This document shows positions 1 to 12,560 of a DNA stretch of 64,000 nt, piece by piece. Location of the stretch: the NCBI GenBank assembly GCA_028751875.1, contig CM054155.1:53791244-53855243 (forward strand). The letters run 5' to 3'. Both the position numbers and the translations under genes were made by a program. The notes below the pieces were generated by a model. That model was not told the DNA's origin. It did no database searches and saw only the letters and a program-made list of their open reading frames with translations. The stretch is from Rapana venosa. Its lineage: Eukaryota; Mollusca; Gastropoda; Neogastropoda; Muricidae. The stretch's first letter is position 1. Every line of letters begins with the position of its first letter.

Positions 1-1384
1 ATAGTTTTGATGTCTGCATTTGGCGTAATGAATTTATTTCAAACAATTCGAAAAGACCTTTTTACAGCGCAAAGCAACAGCAGTCTAGCTAACTTTTAGG
101 ACTTACTACACATTTGAGTACACGTGTGTATGCCTTACACATCTGACTACATACTTTTTAATATTGAGCTGTTTATTGATCTAAATAAGTTTTTTCCCAT
201 GTTTCCGACAATCCCACGATATAATTATGATTTATTAAAGATTACCTTAAAATAGAAAAATAAGAACTTTCTAGTATTCTAGGCCTTATATTTAGGTACA
301 TATGTACCTATATCCGTATATTGAATGGCAATAGGATGAAAATATTGATTTACAAATATAAAAAAGAAGGGAAAAAATGAGTGTTACTCTCATTGTAGTT
401 TGAAATGAATCAGAGTCAAGATCAGTATTTCAACAAATATATCCATGAAATATTAGCAAAGCAATCTATGACTAATAAAGTTAGTATTATTGAGATTTTA
501 TCTTTCCTTGATCAAACAACCAAATCTTCACATATAAGGAGATACTGGTGGCGCATTAATATTTTTGAAAGACATTTCATTTAGACAACATTAAAATAGG
601 CATACAAACAAAGTAATAATAACAAATAACAAAACTAATTTAATCATTAGTTAGGCATCAAAAATATTGGAAAATAGAACGTTATTTACGATAATATACT
701 AATAAAAAAAATATAAATAATATCCTAGAGTTATAATAATGAGCAGTTTACATAGAGTTGGAGAAAACTGAATATATTCTTTTGGACTCACAGAATGGTT
801 TAGTATTGGTTTCGGCTGTTCAAATATAAGTTGTAAGCGTATGCCATGTGCCACTCCGGCTACATATATATCTAAGGGATTTAAAAAACGTTAAATTTAT
901 TCAAAATATATGCATACATGAGGTATAAGATGAAGATTTATGGATGTCTTATGACCCCTGTTGATTAATGTGAGGTAAATCAGATCCGCGCTTTAAGACA
1001 AACGTTTTACACAACATGTCTTCTCGTAAACTGACATGTTGAAATGTAAAGTAAGGCAATAATCCATACAAGGCAATAATTCATCAACAATAGACCAATG
1101 TACATGAATGTACATGATGACCTAGATAGACTTTGAATTAGATGCAGAAAATCAATTGTTTCTGTAATAAATGATAAAGAAGAGAAATTTGTGCATGCAA
1201 CTAGCTAGGCCAGACCCCTCGAAAAGATTTTAAAACAGAAATATAATTAGCGAAAACTAGGCTAGAGTGTTTAGTGATCTGGATTAAAGGCGATATCACA
1301 TTGAGCTTTACATCTTCATAAGTTTAAGAGTAATGTTCCGAGTTACCGCTCTTCAAAACACAATTACATGAACTAGGCCTCCGA

Positions 1385-1409
1385 GGGGGGGGGGGGGGGG
1401 GGGGGGGGG
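1385..1409 (+). repeat. poly(G) run of 25
   Basis: Twenty-five consecutive G residues. The equivalent place in Polinton copy B (near 19617) has no G run, so this is either a microsatellite gained by copy A or a sequencing artefact. Confidence 0.9.
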
Positions 1410-1770
1410 AGTAGCTAAGCAGAGACAGGGGCAGACGAATTAAGTCAAGAAATAGAAACATAGTTTATTATGAAGACAAAGCGTGAAAAAATTCATACGT
1501 CCATTCGGTGAGAACCACAGCAAACACCATAACAATATAGTACCAGTAGAATCATTTATCCGTTACTATTGTCACGGCCATAAGGTAACAATCCTGTGCT
1601 CTCATCTAAGTATGGAAATACAATGTACGGCGCCCATGTAGAGGCGTTTTTATAGTTCTTAGGCACTATTCACCACCCAATACCGAACAGCTGTGGCCAT
1701 GAACTAAAGGAAGTATGGCCCTGACACATTGTATAAAGTTATAAATTGCAGTGGGCACGTAGCCCCTAAT

Positions 1771-1803
1771 GGGGGGAGGGGGGGGGTGGGGGGGGTGGGG
1801 GGG
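1771..1803 (+). repeat. G-rich tract with G-quadruplex potential
   Basis: Four or more G runs separated by single A or T bases. The matching part of copy B (near 19890) lacks them. Confidence 0.8.
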
Positions 1804-4429
1804 TTAATAATGGGAATGTCAGTCCCCCATGACAGTACAGACACTCCCCATGGCCATGGCTTACTAGTTCAACTTTGTGTCTGAAAGTCTTGCTTTGAAA
1901 CTAAATATATATATATAAACCAATGCCCAAATTCATTATCAAATCACGTTCAAAAGCCTTCATTTCCATTATGGTCCGTTATTAAGAAGATTAGAAGATC
2001 GTTGTCATTGTGGTAATGGTAGCTTGGAGTTCAGAACAACAATAGCATCTAGAAGCTGAAATAAAAAATGAGAAATCGCTGTACACTGACCTAATCCAAC
2101 AAGGTTTCTTGTGATTTAAGTGGATTTGCATATGAGTACCGCGAACATCCAGAATTGTTGGGAGCAGTAGCAGAGCAAAGTTATTGGATTTTGATACACT
2201 GCATCGGATTGAACTAAGGCCACATCGTTGCAATACCACATGCTTTTTGATAGGGGGATTTAAATATTATTATTTAGCAGACTACCAGGCATTTTACATC
2301 AAAACTTTCTTGACTGAATATCAATCTGCATCAACGTAAACAATATAACTATCAGGTTTTAAGTGGATTAACGAAACACCAACTGCAATATTTTAGTTAT
2401 CCTATAGTTGTATTTGAACAGCGATTCATTTATATACAGTATTTGAAAATGTTTATAACCTAAAACAAATATCACAAGGCAAACCCTGTTTACTTTAGGA
2501 TTGATCCACTTGATAACACCGTGGTGAATTTAAAAGTAGCTCTGCACGAAAAATGTTTACAAAGCTAAATTGTTCAATACAGAGGAGGCAAAAATAAACC
2601 CCGATTTGAGTAGTTCAAAGTATTAAATTATTTGGCCAAGGAAATATACTAAGGTCTTTTGACCATACGCAGATGGTTATTATGTGATTTATGCACGTTT
2701 TAAGAGAAATACTAAGAGGGTTCTATGAGTCTAATCTAAACTTTGATAGATGCTTACACTTCAAAACGCAGACTTGGATCATCATCAAATAGAGAACCTA
2801 TACACTTTGCTAGATCCCTTTTCAACACTAATTAATAAATTAATATATGCATCTTAAAGTCTGTTTCTCCTCAAACAATAGCACTTTAGAAGGAGAAAAA
2901 CGGCATAGGTGACCTTGGCAGATAAATTCACTTCGTGTGAGTGAACCACCCTATACCTAACTAAAGCACTTGAAACCTTGTTGTAACCGGGTGTGACCAC
3001 AACTGCTTTGAGAGTTTTTCCAGCAGGTAATAGCTGCATACTGTAATCATAAGATTCATTGGGACATGTTCTAACTTAGCAATTGTAAACCATTGGTTTG
3101 TGGTCATTCATGGAAAGACTAATGGGCCTTAAGAATCACAGTATCAAGAAAGGTAAAGTATGTGATATGCCATGACTTTTATGTTGTTTTAGAAATTTTA
3201 TTAAATTCATCCATGTTAAAGGAAAGACCTGTTGCCTGAACAGAAGCAACAAGTATGTGCGTGGGCTCCTATTAGATGTATTACTTTTGAACTTAAAGAT
3301 CTAGCAGAACACACTCCATAGACTTATGATCTAAATGGGGAGGAACTGGTGAAGTTTATGTATATTTGAATTACACTGATGGATGGTATATCTATAATGC
3401 AGGAGAGATAGGTGAAGGTGAATAAGAATGCCTACGTCTAAGAGGGCAGAAGATAAAAACATTGAATGACTTAGGAATATATGTACTCATTCGAAAAGAA
3501 AAACAAATGGCAACCTTACACCGTTCTCGACTGGACATCAAATTTGAATTTAGAAATCCATACACTGTATATTCTTGTGACAAAGGGAAGAGCATGTTCA
3601 GTAGAGACGTATTTCAATTTCCCTGGACGTCCACTGGCATATTAAGTCTTATGCCAGAGAATCAACAGCAGACTGAAATCAGCGAAATCACGTCATCTTT
3701 GAAAAAGAGCAATACCATCGATACACAGGAAAAGACGAAGTGAACGTTAAAACGCGCCACCACTAAAATGCACTTTATGCCTGAAAGGCCTTTTCCCAAA
3801 CAAATTCACTATGATATTTTGATATTTCTATGACAATGTGATTATTGATGATTATTTGGAGTTTAGGTTGTTAGTGATAATCTATAAACAGGAATTATAA
3901 TTGCTAGGCAAAATTTAGGTGTTTAAAATCATTAGAATAATTGTAGCTATTCAAAACACGGTAGTGGAAATAAAGGGTCTGTCTGCTCCACAAGTGATAA
4001 GGTAATCCTAAACATTCGTAACCAGAATTAGTTCTAAGCCAAATTAACATGATATTAAGCCGTTAGCATGGTCATTTGAGATCTTATTTGGATTCAACCT
4101 ATAGCTAAACTGTATTCTAACTGTGAAAAGAGCAGTGTTCTACTGTGAAATAGCGCAAATACAAAAGTTATTAAAGAAAAATATTTTATTATTAAAAAAA
4201 AGTCTACATGTGTATCCAAAACTATCAGAATACCAGCCTCTCAAACAGTGCAGGCAATCCTTCAGGCTGTCCAACATTACGCACAATACGACATTATGCT
4301 TGAACTGGAGCGAAAGTACCGAGGGCAAATACAACAAAACCCAAACAAACAACTCTATCTAGATTTTTAATGCATTAACATTCACATGATAAGGCATTCT
4401 TGAACACCACTACTGGCTATCAATTGATG

Positions 4430-4800
4430 GAGCGATCAGGACAAGTGTAGGATCTTTTTAGCAACAGGCATTAGGTGTCGGCAGCAAGCTGTTCTGCAAT
4501 GTGTCTGTTTAAATAAGAGGCTTTCTGGAATATAACTTCATTAGCTGTGAGTGTTGCGCAACTAGAAAACTAAAGCCTGAAGCCTACAAAAAGTCAGTCA
4601 GAGCTATTGGTTCAATTTTATCAACTGCTAACTTAGTTATAATCAGGATTAATAAAAAAGGCAATGAGGGCGCCAGTATCAGACTCTATAGTATTACAGG
4701 ATGAAGAATCCAATCATGTTATCATAGTCAGACTATGATGATTATATATCGCAAAGTTTTGAGATGCAAAATGAAAATTCAACGAGGCCACTTTTCTCGA
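4430..4800 (+). pseudogene. Polinton membrane-segment protein remnant (copy A)
   Basis: This is the counterpart of the better-preserved remnant at 22185-22545. The shared words are 'acaagtgtagga', 'agcaacaggcatt' and 'gatgaagaatccaatcat'. No reading frame is open for more than a short stretch. Assignment rests on co-linearity with copy B. Confidence 0.4.
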
Positions 4801-5109
4801 ACCAGTACTCGGAGGTCATAAAAAGGAATGCCCTAAACGAAATGTGAGCGAAAACTTAAATTTACTGTACTAAAGACGCAAACAGTAACGTGGAATAATA
4901 CATGTTAATTTAAGCAGTAATTATAATTCTGAACGCTAAAAACGTTCACTTGATTATGATTTAAGTTGGTAGGAACTAATCAAATAAAGATAGTATGGGT
5001 ATGTAGAAAAAGAAACATACAACATGGCTAAGATTAGGAATTAAATACAAGAAATGCAGATATTGCGTAAAGTAAAAGTTTCAGCCCATTTCAAGAGACA
5101 GGACTTAGA

Positions 5110-5537
5110 AATAATTGATCACGGAGCACACATCAAGGAAATCTGTACATGGGCTATTAGGGCCCAAAAGTAATACGCAGACGAGGCTAACAATAGCAGC
5201 TCGTCCAGATTAAAATCGAGTCAAAGTAGCGGTGTTTTAGCATCGAGAATATTTACTATCTGGGTGGGACGAGAAGAACCATACAAGTTGTTGGGTGGTC
5301 AACTAAGAATCAATCGTTTATTCTTACAATGAACTCACTGCTAGCTGGGCTGATGAAATGTGATTGTCAGTTTACGAGGCTTTCAGAAGAGTCCCGCCAC
5401 AAAACTTAAGGAGTTTCTGGTTGAGGTTCAGAAGGTAACTAATTGGCAGATCAAGAAGTAAAGGCATAGACTAAATTATTTCCTATCCATTTGTTGGTAA
5501 GGAAGGTCTTATAATTCGCATTTGCCTAGAGAACAAG
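5110..5537 (+). pseudogene. Polinton DNA polymerase B, N-terminal remnant (copy A)
   Basis: Matches copy B 22800-23170, including the 'cactgctagctgggctgatgaaatg' region, the part encoding the 'SGW' motif and the 'PLPRE' segment that lead into the polymerase. Frames are broken by several insertions. The copy ends abruptly at about 5537, where a LINE sequence begins, so the exonuclease and polymerase domains are absent here. Confidence 0.55.
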
Positions 5538-6790
5538 GTTTAAACTGGACTGATACAAAACACAGCTACTGGCTGAAATGCATTATATAGACACCGGAGA
5601 GCCATGATTATGAGGGAACGCAAACATCAAACTCTCTTCCATACAACAGTATTCAATAGGTAATTTTGCAATACAATCTCGTCCTTTCGAAATCCACTTG
5701 CAGTTAAGTATCTACTGGTGCGGTGTATGTATATAGATGGTGTTTGTTACACATTGACAACACACTCTCTATGGCAAAAATTAACCACGCCAGACTTGTC
5801 AGTTGTGTGCGTACTTATTCAATAACTACGGCGTATAAGTAGCAATCCTGAAAGTACCGTGTCAACATGATGGCAAGCATCCAAACGTGTCACATATCTT
5901 ATTCTTTTACCGGTCTAGAACTAATGTAATTCTCGTCTGTGGGCTGGTTTTGGCCAGCACCATCATATCCAGACCGTCCCATATCAATGCATACAAAACT
6001 CTAGCAGACTCTCGAGTTATTCCTCAAAAAGAAAATAATGAGTATATATAGCATAGCTAACGTTGCAATCTCTCTCCAACTGGTTGCCGTGATGGCCAAT
6101 GAGAGTAATAGTATCAGAAATTAGAAAAACAGTACCCTCTGTTACAAATGCCTACACAAAACATCCACCACTGCGAATCTCTGTGAATGGGTCTTCACCT
6201 GTGGCAGTCCTTCTCGTTTACCTTCCGCCCGAAGTATACCCTAGGCTTACGAATACCTCTATGATTCAATACCAATCGCATCTATTGTGTGCCATAACGA
6301 CTCTTTCTCTATTTCTGGTCCGATCATGTCAGGAAATTACCTTCCCTCACTCCGCTTCGTGAAAAGCTCTGCCTTACACAGCTTGAAATCCACTCCTCTA
6401 AAACATACCTATAATACTCAAACACCTAAGATTTTTACCGTCCCACTTGTTTCATCCTTTATCTGTCCCTGCAATTTAAAGACCAAATTTTAACACGCCT
6501 CATGCTAAATGTAGCAACGCTTTGGTGTGTGTGTGTGTGTGTGTGTGTGTGAGTGTGTGTATGTTGTATGTGTTGTTGTGTGTGTGTGTGTGTGTGACAT
6601 TTAAATCTTGTTAGAATAGCTTGATTAAACATTGTTGGTTGGCATGTGTAGAACGGATTGAGATAGCAAGGGCGCACTGATTTGTGATTGTAAGATATAG
6701 GCGCTCTATAAATTCCATGTGATTATCATATTATTATAAATTAAAATTAATATTAGTTATTTATAAATATTATTATTATATTCATCATAT
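5538..6790 (+). mobile_element. L2/CR1-type LINE, 3' fragment
   Basis: Parallels the better copies at 35570-36545 and 54234-55180 in order: the 'aaactggatgatacagaacaag' region, the end of the reverse transcriptase ORF, a (GT)n tract at 6525-6596, and the terminal 'gcgctctataaattccat' followed by AT-rich trinucleotides. Coding frames are destroyed. Only the C-terminal third of ORF2 and the 3' UTR remain. It inserted into, or replaced, the Polinton copy A polymerase gene. Confidence 0.75.
6525..6596 (+). repeat. (GT)n microsatellite in a LINE 3' UTR
   Basis: Two interrupted GT runs located at the position where the other members of this LINE family carry their GT run. Confidence 0.9.
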
Positions 6791-7137
6791 TATATCAGAA
6801 AAGTATTGTGCTTGTTGTTATAGGACAACTCTTTTGGTGGGATCTTGTTAAGTGCCTAAATGCATGTTTTGGCATAAGGAACCAACTATAGGATACTGAT
6901 CAAGTATACAAGATTAGGGTAAATTTGGGGCTGATTGGGAAACATAACCCGCCATATTTTGGCTATTAGGCAAGGTGGCAATACGCTTTAGTACGCACAC
7001 AAATCATGGTCCTACTAGTACTGATTGAATGAGCGGCTTTGATGATATGCAGGTTATCTTTGTGTTTGTGCAGTACCAAGATTGGGGCTTCATCATTGCA
7101 GGTTGATTGTTTCACGGTGATAAACGCAAGAGTGTGA

Positions 7138-7460
7138 TGAGTAGCACAGACTGCAAATGAGGGTGACCCCACAAATGTAATGAAGTAAGACCAGAGTGTA
7201 TATATGTGGAAGGACTCCACAGTGATGATAAGAGCAGAGTGGCTATTGTTGTGGTGACCCGCATGATGGATGAGTAAGACAAGGAGTGCATATTGTTGGG
7301 TGACCCCAAATGATAATGAGTAAGGACTATAGTGATTATTGTGTGTTGACCCAAGATGTGAAGAGTAAGACAAAGTGTCATATAGTGTGGTGACGATCCT
7401 CAGATGCTGATGAGTAAGAACAGAGGGGCATATTGTTGGTGACTGCCTTCTCGAGTGGCT
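7138..7460 (+). repeat. 45-bp minisatellite, about seven diverged units
   Basis: The phrase 'tgagtaagac' or a near variant recurs at 7138, 7181, 7227, 7271, 7317, 7362 and 7411, with spacings of 43-49 bases. Each unit also carries a 'tattgttggtgaccc'-like segment. The 171-codon minus-strand ORF across it (6966-7481) is a by-product of the repeat. Confidence 0.75.
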
Positions 7461-8449
7461 CATATTGGGGCAATAAACCACTCAACAAGAGGTAAGATCT
7501 TTGAAGTTCATTCTTCACAGGTACCGTGCATGGCAGGATAAGGAAGGGGCAATAAACCTGGCCATGTGTCACACAAGGGCTGACTTGGGGGGAAAAGACG
7601 AAACATCCGTCATATGTGTTTTCTGTCATACACTTGTCAAGTATTTAAACAAAGGGGTATGTGTAGTCCTAGGTGCTTCATAGTGAAATCTTGCAACAAG
7701 AAGTACGCTGATAGTTGAGCTGTCAATTAAGCTAGGCTGCCACTGGACTGACCTGATGGTGCAGAGCAACATGGCCAGGTGATTCATGTGTACATTTCCA
7801 GAGGAGGTCAACTGTTCTGTGGCTTGCAGGCAGCACCAATTTGGCGTAGCTTTTATGGTAGGTCGTGAATTTAGCGAGAGGGCTTTCTAAATCAAAACTG
7901 TGCTTCACATGATAAAAAGAAAAAGATACAGTAGAATAGTAAAACGTGTAAGTATTAAATATAGATAATTATTATAAACTGAATTGAAATAATATTGAGA
8001 CTTTGTGGGTTCTATTCAATACTCACATGACTTAACCATATGACATCACTTGGTTTATTGTCAGTGGGGTAAAATATAGTCTAAATCTCTACTATATAAG
8101 GCAGATAGAACACAACCAGTGGTTTTTGTCACACTGCTAGGTCATGAAATTATCCAGAAGCCCATTGTAACAGAGTTGTGTGTGGCACAGAACCTCGCAG
8201 GGATTACGCTCTGTCAAAAAGGGGCTGTATGGTGCTAGTGCTCAAAAGCACCCCTTGGCCCCGGACTCTCCTCTCCCATACACTTTTATTTTGAGGAGAT
8301 AGGTTTGACGCACAGCGGGGTGTGAATGACCCTGAGCATAATACGCAAACACAAAAGCCTGGTGGGGGGGGGTGGTGTGCACACATAAATATGAGCGAAG
8401 CAGTGGAAAAAGATGTACAAAGGGGGGGCTTTTGATGCTCTACCTGTCA

Positions 8450-8595
8450 GGAGGTTAAGGGTCAAGGCCATATGCGTTCTTTGACTGCCCATCTATCCAT
8501 TTCCCCTAAAGGTCAAGGGGCTCAGGGAGTCAAAGGTCAGGGTCACCTCACTGTCAGAGTCAAAGGTCAGGATCAAAGGTCAAGGAAAAGGCACA
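8450..8595 (+). promoter_or_regulatory. Cluster of AGGTCA-type nuclear-receptor half sites
   Basis: At least five direct AGGTCA or GGGTCA words lie within about 145 bases, several preceded by TCAA, and two adjoin with 0-1 base spacing. This is the DNA word bound by nuclear receptors. No gene start is visible nearby, so it may simply be a short degenerate tandem repeat. Confidence 0.3.
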
Positions 8596-8875
8596 GTAGG
8601 TTTGTTTTTTAAACCGAATTTGTTGTTTTTAATAACGCATTACAAACATAGGGTAAAAAGTCAAAGTAGGATTATCTGTGTTTTAAAATAGTCTAATTTC
8701 GAAAACTTATGTATTCTGTAGCTGTTGTATGTCATCTTATTTCTCCCTTCTTTTTGTTTCAATTAGCGATCATTTTCATGCAACATTCATCTCTAAACTG
8801 TCTCTAAATCCTTTATATATAACGAACGGTAAGGAACAACACGTTTTAAAACGCTGTTTTTTTTTAACTCATCAA

Positions 8876-9866
8876 TGTGTCACAGAATTTTTTTTCAAAA
8901 AAAAAAAAAACATAAATTAATCATATATTCAATATGTACAATTCATTCAACCCCAAACAGTTTCCAGTTCACTTCATCCGGGTCAATACAACATTATATT
9001 TTAGTTCACTAGGGAACTTTAGTTTTCCCCAAAGTCTATTCAACTTTCTGCCTCTCTAGCACAATGAACTTATTTAATACAATTCAGTGATTCCACAAAG
9101 TTTTTTGTAGACAAGACAGTTTTTAAGCTCTCTGGCTGAGATAAACACATATATCTTTCCTTGTCTGATTCTGGCACTATGTACAGAAAAAAAACCCACA
9201 ACAACACAGACTTGGCTGTAATTTTGCTACACACATTTAAAAAAAAAATTAATGATGACCTTTCCTTGCAGGTAGTCTTTTTCACTGCTGACGTCTGCTC
9301 CAGTCCCGGCCTCCAACACTGCCACACCTTTATCCTTCAGGTTGGAGGGGTTGTCTAAGGGACTGGACAGGACTAGGTCAGCTACTGGGATTCTCCCCAA
9401 GTGGGTCAATACAGGGGAAAAATTAAAGCCTACACAGATAGCAGAAAAGAACCCCACTATCAGTACTCAGTATTAATAAATATATTTTTTTTTATTCCTT
9501 ACCTTTTTTTTCTTGAGTTTTGTGTTCCCAGAACACTGAACCCACCACACTCACAAACCTATACAGAAGTTCATGCACTGCGCAATTTTCCTAAATAAAG
9601 CAAAAGAATTGGTTTTATTTTTCATATAAACACTCTTTTATCAACATACTACTTTCATCTAGTGAAGTGACTAGATGTCACAACCAAAGGCCAGCTCAGA
9701 CAGCTGCAAACTTCCCTGACCAGGACAGAAGATGACATGTCAACTCTATGAAGGAAACACTTCACTACAGCTATCATTGACACCTACTCACTATAGCAAA
9801 AAAAAAAAATCCAACATATCCACAGTTGCAAAACAATACCAAAGGAACAGACACAGGTTTGTTACA
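8876..9866 (-). repeat. 3' LTR of gypsy copy A
   Basis: About 990 bases matching 25092-26082 and, for its 5' half, 39470-40021. On the minus strand it starts TGTAACA and, if the left limit is right, ends with CA. It lies directly after a purine-rich tract, as expected for a 3' LTR. The left limit is where copies A and B stop matching. Confidence 0.65.
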
Positions 9867-10029
9867 GATCCCCCCCTCCAGGGAAAAAAAAGATCGAGTT
9901 TTTTCAGGTTCAACAGAAAAACAGAATGCCTGTAAAGATAGTGCCCAGCGCACAATACGAGAGTTGTGAAAACGTCCAGAATGCAAGTACGTAAGGGGGT
10001 CTAATATCGATTTGGAGAACAAAATCTGA

Positions 10030-11200
10030 GCCTACAGATACCTTTTAAAACGCTTTGAAATTACCCAGACAATAGAAAGACATTTCCCTCTCAATATTCC
10101 TAAGCGAGTTTTGCGATCAAGAAGCTTCCTACTGACAAAGCAAATAGGGTTGCAAATGGTCATCTCTCTTTTGCTTTTAAGACACCCCCACGATACCCAG
10201 GAACACATCAGTGCAACAACGAATTGAAGGGAAAGTCGGGGCAAAAGAAGAACTGGAGATGATGACAAAACTGCTTAAACCCATGATGCAAAGCATCAGC
10301 ACACTCCCTGAGTCCAGACAAACTTACTCAATATCCCTACAAGGAAGGACAGGCATTGGAGCAGTTAGAGCAGCAAATGGAAACATATCACTGATAATAA
10401 ACTTATCAACCCAAAAAAGTGATCGAACTTGCCTCTTTGTAAAAAGAAGTGGCAATAGAGAGAATTTTGTCAATTTTTGCCTGGACGGGTTTCCAGGTAC
10501 CTGCACCAATCAAATGTCCAAGAATTTCTAGCTCACGAAATCCTGCAAAAATCTTGGATGGACAAGCTGTCAAACCAGCACTTTTGAGCTTAGAAAGAAC
10601 ACAACGAACAGTCTTGAGATGTTCATTCCCAAAAAGAGGTGGCGATCAAGATGTCATCAAAAAAGTTGATTGCAGAATCACCAAGACATCCCACATTTAT
10701 CCTTGCAAAAGTGGCAGGAGCAGAAACAAGGCCAAAAAGGAATCTGGACCCACTGGAAAGAGACCAATAGGAGTTTGGAAAGCAATCTTGTGGCGATGCT
10801 CTGCCCTTTCAGAAAGCTGCCAGAAACCTTGCTAAGGTCTATCTTTGTGAAAAAGTGCTTATCTGACAAAGAATGAAAAGTTTTCTCAGGATCAGGGAAA
10901 AGGGTCAGCATCAAAAATAGTTATCTTATTGAGGGCTCGAAATCCTGACAAAATCGTACACTACGATCCGGTTTAAAAAACCGAAACAATGAGAGATGAA
11001 TAAAGGAGAATCCGAGGCCTCAATCACCCCCAAATTCAAGCATTGCGTGAGCCTCATCAATAATAACTTGTCTGGAATTGAAAGGTAAAGGGTATGTTTT
11101 TGACGAATCGGCTCATAAGAAGTCAAATTTATTTCACAGATAATAGAACCATTGTAAGAACCAGGTTCAGCACAAAGAATGTCCTGAAAGTCAAGAAAAA
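10030..11200 (-). pseudogene. pol: Reverse transcriptase-RNase H part of gypsy copy A pol
   Basis: On the minus strand the RT core 'FFDDIL' (a variant of the usual YxDD) lies near 10640-10665. RNase H words such as 'FVSRKLLDRKT' lie near 10110-10140. The RT start, with the 'GVIEASDSP' motif, lies near 11005-11030. RT copies the RNA genome and RNase H removes the RNA strand. The frame is broken at several single-base indels, and the same region in copy B is more continuous. It lies downstream of integrase in this element, not upstream. Confidence 0.75.
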
Positions 11201-11429
11201 AACTGTCTTCAATTCAAAAACCCACTTTTTTATCTATACCCACATCAAAATGAACATCAGAAAGACTCTTTCTTAAACTAGCATCAACAGGAAAACAGCT
11301 CGGGAAGCTCAGGATCATCTGGGGGCAGAAAGAAACAACAGCAACATGTGCAACCAACACCTTGTCATCAGGGACAACAGTACCTTTGTCAGAGTTACCC
11401 TTAAAATTTATTGACATCTGGATTAAAAA

Positions 11430-12560
11430 AAAACTTCTGGATTCAAGATGTCAACAAAGGTATTCTCACCCTCAGAGTGAGAAACCTTTTCCTGACGCCG
11501 GTGATAAGGCTTAAACCCTATTGGGATGAAAGACCTTGGAAACTTAAACCCCAAATCAACTCTGAAATCCATGCCAACCTTTTTCAGTAACCACAAAAGG
11601 TCCAAGCCACTGAGCTTTCCAGAAGTGGTAAGTGAAAAACTAGAACCTCATCACCAACATTAAAAGTTCGAAAAGTGGATCTCTTGTCATGATAATACTT
11701 CTGCCTGAGACGAGCAAGATCCACAGAGAATTATGTGCCATTTCAACCTGTCCACAAGCATAGATTTTAGATCCACAAAGATGCTGAAACGCCAACTTGT
11801 CCTCAGAATGAGAAGAACTACCTGACCAGACATTGGCAAGCCAGTCTAAAAGCCCTCTGGTTTCCTCACATACAACAACTCAAATGAGGAAAAACCCTGC
11901 GCTTGCATTGGGACATTCACGACAAGCAAACAAAAGTGCAGGAAGATAAGGATGCCACAAACGAGGTTGATTTTGCATGAGCTTTTTCAACATGGGTTTT
12001 AAAGTGCCATGAAACCTTTCTACTACACCATTGCTCTGAGCATGATAGACACTAGAGGTAACTCCCTTGATAGGCAACAACTGGTGGAATGACTTCATCA
12101 TGTCAGACGTAAATTGTGTACCATGATCAGACAGAATCTCATGTGGAATACCAACCCTGGAAAAGACTGACAACAAAGCTTCACTGACCGACACGGAATC
12201 AATCTTCTTCAGAGGAACAGCCTCAGGAAACCGTGTGGCAACATCAACAATGGTAAGTAAATAACAATGGTTTTCCTCTGAGGGTGGAGAGATAGGACCT
12301 ACAATGTCGACAGCAACACGACGGAATGGTTCCTCAATTCTGGGCATGAACTGGAGAGGAACACTATGCACCCATCCTGCAGGTTCTGCCCTCTGACAAA
12401 CATCACAGGAATGACAGTACTCCCTAACATCCTTAGATAATCCAGGCCAGTAAAACCTCTGTCTTACCTCCTACCAAGTACGATTTCTGCCACAATGACC
12501 AGCGAGTAAACCATCATGAGCATACTGCAAAACAATGTCCCTCAGAGAAGTAGGCAAAAC
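11430..12560 (-). pseudogene. pol: Integrase part of gypsy copy A pol
   Basis: The minus-strand ORF 11880-12371 shows a retroviral-type integrase core: an Asp in 'VDIVGPISP', an Asp in 'SDHGTQF', and a Glu in 'NGVVERFHG', the D,D,E catalytic set. The zinc-binding N-terminal part precedes it near 12400-12560, and the C-terminal GPY/F-type module follows near 11520-11600, with frame breaks. It inserts the cDNA into host DNA. Confidence 0.8.

Larger units (their letters stand above)
1..5537 (+). mobile_element. Polinton/Maverick DNA transposon, decayed copy A
   Basis: From base 1 this block matches, with many small indels, the block starting near 18440; for example the run 'agctaacttttagga' and the stretch around 'ttattgatctaaata' occur in both in the same order. 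The match continues to about 5537, where the sequence passes into an L2-type LINE. Polinton identity rests on copy B, whose matching interval leads into a protein-primed DNA polymerase B. The copy probably continues left of the window. Compared with copy B it holds extra bases throughout, including long G runs, and no ORF is intact. I cannot identify integrase, ATPase, protease or capsid genes in it. Confidence 0.7.
6791..8875. other. Non-coding interval between LINE and gypsy copy A
   Basis: I see no convincing gene. The interval holds the 45-bp minisatellite (7138-7460) and a cluster of AGGTCA-like half sites (8450-8595). Short ORFs on both strands either run through the repeat or resemble nothing I recognise. 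Confidence 0.6.

Noticed and set aside
6966..7481. 171-codon minus-strand ORF
   Set aside because: It is the by-product of the 45-bp minisatellite with no domain features.
11214..11417. Independent small genes in the gypsy region
   Set aside because: They are pieces of one frameshifted pol on the minus strand.
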